This document shows, piece by piece, positions 11,201 to 18,800 of a stretch of 39,450 nucleotides of DNA. A program made the translations under genes and the position numbers. Each line of letters opens with the position of its first letter. The stretch's first letter is position 1. This DNA is from Chryseosolibacter indicum (lineage in GTDB: Bacteria; Bacteroidota; Bacteroidia; Cytophagales; Cyclobacteriaceae), in contig NZ_JAHESD010000055.1 of the NCBI RefSeq assembly GCF_018598585.1, positions 1-39,450 on the forward strand, written 5' to 3'. The notes under the pieces were generated by a model. The model saw nothing but the letters and a program-made list of their open reading frames with translations, was not told where the DNA came from and did not search any database.

Positions 11201-12809
11201 CTATGCGATTCGCATCCTTTCGAACCATAATATTGTTAATAGCAACCGGAAATTTGGACACCGATGATGCTTGTCCCTCTTTACCAAAGCCAAGAGCTTT
11301 GATATCAAAGTTAGGTTCTTCGCTACTGATAGTAAGCCCTTCAAACCGAATGCTGTTAAAGCTCGCCTTCGGTCCTTTGCTCAAGGCATTTATGGTAAGC
11401 TCTCCATTTAGTGTAGCGGAGGGATAAAATTTATTATCTTTTTCCTTTACGGTTACAGTGGAACCTGCACCCAGATTAAGATCAGCAACCAGAAAAGGAA
11501 GCTTCATCTCATTTTTTATAGTCACAGAAAATTGATAATTGCCATCTGCGCTACGCAATGCAACATAAGCTAGTTTCGTTGCACTGCCATCTTGTTTATT
11601 CTTAAGCTTAGGTATTGAAATTGTTCCATTCAATTCAAATCCCTGTACTTGATTAGTTACAAAACCCAAGGCTACACGGTCAAGGGAATACCCCCAACCA
11701 CTCATATCCCCGCCTTCGAGCACATGTTCGCCAAATACAGTACCTGTAAAGCCCAGGTCATCAAGGATCATTTTCTCTACTCCTATAGTAATGCGCGACC
11801 CATCACTTCTCTTCTTAGTAAATGAAGGAGGAAGTCTTACCTCCAAGCGTTGAAGGTAAAATCCCTGCCACAATTTGGAATGACCAGCCTCAAGGAATGG
11901 TGACGTATAGCCTGGAGGAAATGATATGCCTGGAGGGTTAGCCAGATCGCTCCAATCCATAAAAGCCTGATTTACAGTAAAGCCAAAACCTTTAAGACCA
12001 TTTACCTGAAAAGGTGGAATGGTCACCCCTACCATAAGATCATTAAGACTTTGGGCATACGTTGTGAAAGTTACTTTCACCCGCTCATCCCCTTGCTTTA
12101 CATTTCCTTTTGCATCCTCAGGAACAATCAATTCACGTGAAAATTGCACTTCCGCCTCTATACTAATTCCTTTAAAACCATTACAATCAAAGGCTACATA
12201 GGTATTATTTGTACCTTTTATTGTAAGTAATGTAGAATTACTAAATTTGATATGATGATCTCCAACAAGGAGGACTTTTGCTTCACCGGAGATACCACCT
12301 TCTTTTGAAAGCGGTATTTTCCCATTGAAAGCAATCCTATCTCCAGTTTGCGGCAATTCCAAGGACACGTATACCTCCATAATTGCCCCTTTCGTATTAA
12401 AGGTCATCCGGTCAATGAGGATACTATAATCTACCGCTCCTCCTGATTTCACTATACCTACCGGTAACTCTATTTCAGACAATGCATCTAACGTTTCTAG
12501 ATAACGTTGTCCGTTTTTTACCTCTTCCAAGAGCGAATGGGCATGGTTTCGTTTTTCTAATGTGCTGTCTGCTAATAATACGTTAGGAAGTAAGATCGGA
12601 TCGAAAATAACAGAAGCATCATCTTTATAATCAAGACCTTGAAATGCTCTGTATATTTCAGCTTTTACTTCAGGTGGAACTTCCTCTGCAGAGGTAAGAA
12701 TTACTTTCGTAGAATCGGAGTTACTGAACACTGGTGTGGTTAACAGCATCAGGAAACAGCATATCATCATCCTACACAAGTGTAAACGTTCATGCATATA
12801 CCTTATCAT
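8211..12809 (-). CDS. Very large exported beta-rich protein, unknown family
   Basis: 1532 residues. A signal peptide (MMICCFLMLLTTPVFS, from residue 14) marks export. I do not recognise a named domain. What can be seen is a long run of alternating hydrophobic/polar strands with many repeated phrases of the type 'F.G.I.IPKL', 'LG.GSTVTV', 'FNSIRFEGLTISS' and 'ISGKIQTISLQVEALFGK', then a glycine-rich part with GFGGGFYSK and 'GLGLAFGLHFGVDTGD' (about residues 650-960), and a mixed C-terminal part without sorting domain. The pattern suggests an elongated beta-solenoid or a surface barrel-like assembly. It lies in the middle of the operon, 18 bp after the HEAT-like gene. A function cannot be assigned. 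It is a good candidate for a structural or delivery component of the operon. Confidence 0.8.
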   Translation of the reverse strand: MIRYMHERLHLCRMMICCFLMLLTTPVFSNSDSTKVILTSAEEVPPEVKAEIYRAFQGLDYKDDASVIFDPILLPNVLLADSTLEKRNHAHSLLEEVKNGQRYLETLDALSEIELPVGIVKSGGAVDYSILIDRMTFNTKGAIMEVYVSLELPQTGDRIAFNGKIPLSKEGGISGEAKVLLVGDHHIKFSNSTLLTIKGTNNTYVAFDCNGFKGISIEAEVQFSRELIVPEDAKGNVKQGDERVKVTFTTYAQSLNDLMVGVTIPPFQVNGLKGFGFTVNQAFMDWSDLANPPGISFPPGYTSPFLEAGHSKLWQGFYLQRLEVRLPPSFTKKRSDGSRITIGVEKMILDDLGFTGTVFGEHVLEGGDMSGWGYSLDRVALGFVTNQVQGFELNGTISIPKLKNKQDGSATKLAYVALRSADGNYQFSVTIKNEMKLPFLVADLNLGAGSTVTVKEKDNKFYPSATLNGELTINALSKGPKASFNSIRFEGLTISSEEPNFDIKALGFGKEGQASSVSKFPVAINNIMVRKDANRIGLGFDLTINIGGSAEEGGFGGTAALVVWGKREIIPIVDESGKVIGNDQDDLKFDKVEISGVGVNYKKPGVIEIAGMIRFFDEDPVYGDGFKGSVSGKIQTISLQVEALFGKTSDYRYWYADALIGFENGVPLAPGFSAYGFGGGFYSKMKQSTNSISTLGKSASGITYIPDSNTTGIKAMVKFGATPSQAPYNGDVTLEVMLNRYGGINSVTFTGNVRVMTSPLPGDLTAQIREMVPAAVGDKSLDKFMELIQGQVYGSVKIHFDNINDVFHANSEIYVNVAAGLVRGVSSGNKAGWAVMHFSKDEWYFLVGTPDQPIGLEILRSIKVRSYFMLGKNLPGSPPPPDQVSEILGGRNLDYMRDLNAAEAGLGLAFGLHFGVDTGDLRFLMFYGRFSAGIGTDMMVKKYGREYHCEGSNDPIGINGWFANGQAYAFVQGKIGIKVKLRFYKGNYEILSIGAAAILQAKGPNPFWMKGIVGGYYRILGGLVKGNCKFEVTIGKDCKVVGESNPLEDVNIIAEMSPVKGSGEVDVFNAPQTAFNIPIGEVFDITDIENRKRSFRGKLVEFNVYDGKDPLPGSLRWNDEQDVVAFDSRDVLPPRKELRAFIKITFEEFINGVWKTVVFDGKEVEETSETNFTTGDAPDYIPASNVAVSYPMFGHFNFYPREYDKGFIQLRKGQPYLFTPGADWIQTLHMTNVETQTYTETTLSYNVEDKRVNFIIPSEGLQNEKMYNLIVLNIPRQAGVIDANVQRVETEIKDAGDATLTTKKIEGDLALRDAKTVYAAPFRTSKYNTLGDKVRSISMGSTMRIPTPAGDLVELISYLQGDESFDQYELQRNNEYPAMVQPRAVISENSWYNQYVHPLVYEGYPMLGSIYTSRDTTLLGLPPIRAVFLEQFGNPPIVEEGSSVATASSLTGNIHYDLMRPIYADYRSLQQQVANYVVDKPERLTDRFVSILTKTFPFPKYGKYKVRLNYVIPHINKTTSSHEWELFNAIPD

Positions 12810-12827
12810 TCGGGTGATTTCTTCAAG

Positions 12828-13751
12828 TCAGAACCTGTCACGCAGGATCGTATAATTTTTATGTTTAATAAACCATTCGCGCACCGTTTGCAGCGCCACC
12901 TCATAATCTTTTGTTTTTACATCACCGCTTTCATCAAGTTCCAGCGGATAGCCCTGTATCACTGGAGCTAGTTGCTCCATTACCCTGTAACCACATGGAA
13001 TGGCGGCAGGACGCTCGGCGTCTGCTGTGTTACATTCGCTTTCCTGGCGATGGAGTACTTCCACCATATACGCAATGGCATCAGGATGGCGGCTATAAAT
13101 GAGGTCAGGAAATATTTTATAGATCAAATCATCACCCACCGGAAGCTTACGCACACGCCGCATCATGTCTGCCGAAGCAATAGGATCGCCCATTCGAGCC
13201 AATGACACAATAGCCGCCCAACGTATATTCGTAACGTTGCCCTTTTGACTATAAGGCCTGATGTCTTCCTGAAGGTCCTTCAACTCAAGAAAGCCTGCAA
13301 GCTTCATAAGTTGATCAAAATGAGCAGACTTGCGTTTAATTAAATTTCGAAGGGTATCTTTGGATGCCTCACCAAAATCGTCCTTTCTGAAAGTGGTGAG
13401 ATAACTGATAGCCAGCCCTGCATTGCCGGAGTCATTGTCTTTGCTAGCCTGTATCAGTTGATCAACAGCACGTGACCGCACCTGAGACTGCCGTGCTGCA
13501 TTACCTGTTAACTGTGTAATTGTATATGCCTTTGCACGTACCGTATTAAGCGAATCTTGAATGTATACTGACAAAGCACCAAGTACTGATTTTGCGTTTT
13601 CTGCAAGTGTAAATTGTTTTGGAATTGCAGGATATTTTTCAGCCCGTACTTCCGAAAAGTAAAGATGTAATAGTTCGTTCGCCTCTTGCGCATATACACT
13701 CAGTGGAAAGACAAAAGCAAGAATGGTAACAATCTTCCTAAGTACGCTCAT
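12828..13751 (-). CDS. Exported HEAT-like repeat protein
   Basis: 307 residues from the start MSVLRKIVTILAFVFPLSVYA at 13751, which gives a clean signal peptide; a longer frame to 13799 has an unlikely N-terminus and would overlap the upstream gene more. The body is all-helical with HEAT/ARM-like pairs such as NVTNIRWAAIVSLARMGDP and PDLIYSRHPDAIAYMVEVL, and ends in TVREWFIKHKNYTILRDRF. Two cysteines flank the segment ECNTADAERPAAIPCG. HEAT-like arrays bind proteins. Its start overlaps the end of the propeller gene by 14 bp, which implies coupled translation. An accessory role in the envelope complex is inferred from position and signal peptide only. Confidence 0.75.
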   Translation of the reverse strand: MSVLRKIVTILAFVFPLSVYAQEANELLHLYFSEVRAEKYPAIPKQFTLAENAKSVLGALSVYIQDSLNTVRAKAYTITQLTGNAARQSQVRSRAVDQLIQASKDNDSGNAGLAISYLTTFRKDDFGEASKDTLRNLIKRKSAHFDQLMKLAGFLELKDLQEDIRPYSQKGNVTNIRWAAIVSLARMGDPIASADMMRRVRKLPVGDDLIYKIFPDLIYSRHPDAIAYMVEVLHRQESECNTADAERPAAIPCGYRVMEQLAPVIQGYPLELDESGDVKTKDYEVALQTVREWFIKHKNYTILRDRF

Positions 13752-14781
13752 ATACTTGTAATGTATTTTCTTTAGTAAGCTCGAGGAAAAAAGGAACAAA
13801 CAATCGCTTATTATTTAAAAGCACAATGTCATAGTTATACATATCTGCTGGAGTTACTGTTGACATATAATAATGGTCTGACACAGATAGTTTACGTTTA
13901 TCAATCGTGACGATCGACTGCACTGTTCTCAAACAGAAATAGAGATAATTTTCATCCTGAACAAAATTGCTTTTAAATGGATCGTCCATTAAATTTTTAT
14001 AAGTAATAGACTTATTGCGCTTAGTATTTTTGATGTAGATCTCAGTTTCCCGTAATATGTCACCAGTCAGACAGTTTACGACATAAAGTTCATTAAACCC
14101 AGCAAGAAGGAAGAGCTTTTCTCCGTCAACTATACAAAGATAACTTGCCCCCTTGGGAAGCTCCCAAAGTACCTCGCCAGTTAGAACATCGAAAGCTGCA
14201 ATATGGCTCGTGAATACAGCTACCATTACATTACGAATAGCAGTTAGAAAAAATGGAACGTCTATCTTTTTCCCGGATGAATACTTTAAACGGTTAGTAT
14301 CAATACTCCATTGCATACTTCCATTTTCTATATGATAACAAGCTATAGTGGTTAAGTAGTAAGAAATAAAATAAGGTCCTGAATTAAAACTAAATATTTT
14401 GTCTTTCGGTAATACCGAATCTTCTATCTCCCCATTGTGCCTGATAAGCTTATAGGATTTCGATTCTGAACGAATTAGGCATCCCTGTTCAAATACATAA
14501 GAACTATGTAAGTAAAGTTTGCCAAGGACTTCAGTAACTATTTCACCGTTTTCCTTCGAAAGAAATGATACACCTTCTCCATTTACTTGCTGAATCAACA
14601 GACAACTCTCATTAAATGGCTTTACATGGAATAATGTATCAAAGTTTTTCTCCCAAATTACTTCAAAATCATTATCCTCATGAACAATTTTACTGGATCT
14701 TTTAAAAATTGGTCCCAATACTGTTGAGTCTATAAAAACAACACTTGGAACGCCTCTTACATCTTTTATTAACTTCCACAT
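13738..14781 (-). CDS. Cytoplasmic PQQ-like beta-propeller, candidate immunity protein
   Basis: 347 residues with no signal peptide and no membrane helix, the only such product in the operon. Repeating blades have the PQQ/WD-like form 'IAAFDVLTGEVLWELPKG', 'ELYVVNCLTGDILRETEIY', 'IACYHIENGSMQWSID' and 'GVSFLSKENGEIVTEVLG', indicating a seven-to-eight-bladed propeller. It begins 3 bp after the stop codon of the large toxin gene. Immunity genes of polymorphic toxins sit exactly there and act in the cytoplasm. Propeller-fold immunity proteins are not the commonest type, so the role is inferred from position and location. The DNA is AT-rich (14281-14340 has 17 G/C of 60), compared with the N-terminal part of the toxin gene (20521-20580 has 27 of 60), which fits recent exchange. 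Confidence 0.75.
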   Translation of the reverse strand: MWKLIKDVRGVPSVVFIDSTVLGPIFKRSSKIVHEDNDFEVIWEKNFDTLFHVKPFNESCLLIQQVNGEGVSFLSKENGEIVTEVLGKLYLHSSYVFEQGCLIRSESKSYKLIRHNGEIEDSVLPKDKIFSFNSGPYFISYYLTTIACYHIENGSMQWSIDTNRLKYSSGKKIDVPFFLTAIRNVMVAVFTSHIAAFDVLTGEVLWELPKGASYLCIVDGEKLFLLAGFNELYVVNCLTGDILRETEIYIKNTKRNKSITYKNLMDDPFKSNFVQDENYLYFCLRTVQSIVTIDKRKLSVSDHYYMSTVTPADMYNYDIVLLNNKRLFVPFFLELTKENTLQVYERT

Positions 14782-14784
14782 ACT

Positions 14785-15852
14785 TTAAAAATCTTGCTTA
14801 AATATAATGTCGAACCATGCTTCTCTTGCATCCAAAAAAAGCTCGAAATCATTAGCATTTTCTATATCCATGCCTGCTACCTTTGCTTCTCTTTTAAAAA
14901 CGGCAAGTATTTTTTCTGAGTCATCAGTTGGGTTAGGAGCAAAAAGATCTGGTGCTTTATTAGCAAGATAGGCTCTCATATGGTCATACCATGTATCGAG
15001 TGACATAAGAGACTCATCAACAAAATAACGAATATCTTGAAACGAGCGAAACTTTAATAAATCCTTGTTGAAGAATTGGGACGTTATTGTTGACGAATAA
15101 AATTGATCCCATGACTTACATTCTACATAAACAGGAGGAATCCCTTCTAATATAATATCATAAACGCGGGTAAGATTATTCCCAACATCTGTTGATTCAA
15201 AAGCACGAATATTATCAATACCGATTTGGTTTGCCTTATACAATACGAAACCTGCTCCCTTTCGGTATCGGGCATAGTCTGAACCCAGATTACTAATTAT
15301 TTTCGCAATACCACTCTTATCTTTCATAGTGTAAACGGCGTCAATCAAATTTTGCCCGCTCCATTTATGCACTTTATTAGTAGCAGCGAAATCAATAGCC
15401 TTTTTTAGTGATGCAGCGTCAATGACCTGCGGTGTAGATAAAATATCAGATACCCTGGTAATGTTGTCTGCACTTGTTCGAAAGGCACGGTCGCTCAGTA
15501 CCTCCCATGCACTTACACCCTTTCTATGTGTCGCTATTAAATGCTTCCAGGTAGCATTGGAGTTTGACACCATGTCGCTCCAGAACTGTGAAGATTCAGT
15601 TGAGCCGGTCTTAACAAAATCGTAAATCTTATTTTGAAAGGAAGCTGTTCCCTCAAAGAATAACCCACCTGTAGCCTTACCATCAATCACTGTCCCTATC
15701 AGCTCATCAAGCTGCCTGTTGGTAAGAGATTGTAGCTTTACCGCAAAATCGTTGTAGAACTGCGAACGGACTTCCAGGTTATCGCCACGATTTATTGCCC
15801 ACTGCAAAATTCTGGCAAAACGCTCTTTGCCAACCACGTTCAACAGACAATT
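14785..15852 (-). other. Variable C-terminal toxin domain, PD-(D/E)XK-like
   Basis: Residues 1843-2197 after the Hint domain. The first half is helical (LLNVVGKERFARILQWAINR ...). The second half holds the predicted nuclease core: a helix, GFVLYKANQIGIDNIRAFES, then strand RVYDIIL with D2074, strand VYVECKSW with E2086/K2088, and a following helix. The D-x(11)-E-x-K spacing fits restriction-endonuclease-like enzymes. Assignment is from motif only. Confidence 0.6.
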
Positions 15853-18800
15853 ATTATGTACCCAAATGGCAGATTCTCCTGCAAAATAGGAGTGATCACC
15901 CTTCACTTCGAAATTATAGACAGTAGCCAGAGTGTCTATAGGCTTCACCTGTTCGACAACTAACAAATTATTGTCATGTGTTACCAACGTATCACCAACT
16001 TTAAGATGTTCAGCTTTTTGCCAATGACCATTAGCGTAGAACGGGTGTGTTGCAGTCGCAAAAAGAAGATTGCCCGCTACTGATATTCTAATGAGTCGCT
16101 TTGTAACACTTCTCATTAGCCTTGTAACAGATCTGACACTGTTATTACCTGTTATTTCGTCTCTTGAATACACCTTCATTCCCTTTTCAATCCGATCTAC
16201 TCTTATCATACCATTAGGAGTGGCAATTGGTGTCTCTCCAGTAAAACACAGATAGTTACCTATAACACAGTACGCGCCGTTTTTGAAACCAATAGCTACA
16301 TCACCAACCTCCTCCAATAAATCAACATTCTGTCTTCTGTATACTACCGTAACATCTTCTGCCTTTTCAATGGTGGCAAGGCTTTCATCTACAATTTCAT
16401 CTACATTCACATAAATCTTATTTTCGGCTGGCGCCATCTCAGCAATCCAAGTGGCACTTCCTTCTGACTTCAAAATCTTGAGACCATTTTTAGGAATTTT
16501 CGAAAATCTTGTCAACACCGCGCCCGCGTTTTTCCCTGCTGCCAATAAATCAGTCCATGCCCTTCCTGTCTTTGACCTAGCAACATCAACCAGCGCGTTC
16601 CATGTCTTTACAACATTTAGCCTTCTGGTGAATTGACTTAATTTTGGGATAGCTTTTGCTCCTATTGTAACTCCTGCAGCAGCCATGTTAGCATAGCCAA
16701 CCGTAGTTTTGAATGCGTCCCACCTATTGTAGAAATTCGCATTGGCAGCGAGTTGAGCTTTTGTTAGGGAATTCTTTTCTTCTTCAATAGCCAAATCAGC
16801 CGCAGCCGTTATCGCACCTGCCGCAGTTAACGCATTCGCCAGTACTGCCAAAGACCCTCCTCCTGTTTCCGGTACCAGAAGTGCCGCTAGCGATATCTCT
16901 ACGATATTCCAAGCCTTTCTAGAGGTTCGTGCAGAAATCTCTTCACGTATATCATGATCATAGACCAATGCCATGTATGCGGGCACTACCATCTCCTGTC
17001 CTGCATCCAGATTTAATACAGCATAATTAGCAGCTACTTTAATTAGCAAAGGCTCAAATGGTTGTAGGGACTGATCATAATGAATATCGTAGTCTTTTAT
17101 TGGAGAAGGTGATCCTTGTTTAGAAAGATAAACGTTACGGTCAACTATCGAATACTCCTGTCTCAACCTTATATTACCATCTTCGGTAAATTCAATATCA
17201 CCTTCCTCGTCCATTTGCCCTACTCGTATTGAATGGTTACCATCGACGAAATAGTATTCATTCTCCGATACTGCCCCGACAATGAATTCGTCCATGCCTG
17301 CAGGATACTCAACATATTGAAAATCTAACAACCCTGCACCAATCAACCTTTTGTTTAGGGTTAACGAAATACCCAGATCGTTGAATGAATTCTGTATCCA
17401 TGGGTTAATGATGTTAAAAACATCAACAACATCTTCGTATGCCACTCCATTCATTCTGCCTATTGCCTCTTTCCATAGCATACTAACCCAGGCGTAATTG
17501 TTTGCCATAAACCCTTGCTTCAAAAGCTTTACTCGGTCGGCTGAGGGAGTAGCTGCAACGATATCTTTAATTACATTATATCCTTCGTAATCCCACAGGT
17601 CATTGTCAGTCAGTAGTAAATTTAATACAGCAATCCTAGTATCAATCTCTAATCCAGTGAAACTGCAAGCACGATACGGATTCGTCAAAATTTCATACAG
17701 ATCCTCAGCTGAAGTAGTGGGTAATTTTAGTGCAGTTGTAACCTTGGTAATTACACTCATGTCTACCTTGGCAAAGCTTACAAGTTCTTCAAGCGTTTTA
17801 ACTTTTATATTGGCAATCATCTGGCTTGCCTCTGTCAATCTCCCAGACTCTCCATAGAGTGCCTTGTTAATGGCATCAGTAACAATCTTGTTTACTAAAG
17901 CAAAATCGAGTTTTTGCCTTGCGCCAACACATTCGAACAACCCTTCCAGCTCTTTTTCCTTCATGTTGACGATCTGAAAATATCCAATGTAATCTTTCAA
18001 AGGACTTTGCTCGTCGAGTACTTCTTCTAAGAATTGTCCTACAGTTTTATCACCAGTAATCATCTCAAGTCGCACATCCTTATTAGCCAGATAAACAGTA
18101 GGATTTTGTATTGTCTTCAATCCCTTATCTGACACCTGATATTCAAACAAGAAAGTTTTTAGTCCCTTGGTCAAATCAGCGTTGAAATTGACAACCGAAA
18201 AATCTTTAAGGAGACCACCTGATCCATCCTGAGAATTAAGATCAACACTAGTAAAGGAAGACTGAAACTTGGACACATAACTTACAAAGCCTCCATTCTC
18301 AATACCTAAGAACAAAGCAATACCACTTTGTGTACCCTCCGGATTAGGCACTGGCGTTAAGCCTTTCGGATAAATTTCATTCGTGCCTGCCATCACGTAA
18401 CCCTTAAAGACTCCACCCTCTACTCGAGCGGTGTACCATGCTTTACCATCGAAGGTAAAGCCTGACAAAGCGCCTAAAGGGAGAAGATTCTCACTTGGTT
18501 TGTTGGTATTAATACGATTATCTTGTGTATAGAACAGTCGATCTAACGTAGAGAACATCACTGACAATACATTCGATGGTAATGTAATGTAGTTGCCCGA
18601 TGGTGTAATGAAAGTATATGTCCCATCAGGTTTATTGCTATAGTCCTCCAAGTCGACCATCTGCCTTACTACTACACTTTCACTATCCTCATCGTCCTCA
18701 AACAAACTTAGCACCATCTGAGGATTATGCATATGATCCCATTGATACTTTACCAACTCATGGCCACTTGGATAATCCATCAGGTTATCCGTACTGCCTT

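Noticed and set aside
12828-13799. Longer start of the HEAT-like gene at 13799
   Set aside because: It would place 16 unlikely residues before a good signal peptide and enlarge the overlap with the propeller gene.
15853-16248. Intein inserted in a host protein
   Set aside because: The Hint domain is followed by a toxin domain and not by the rest of an interrupted conserved domain; this is the usual polymorphic-toxin layout.
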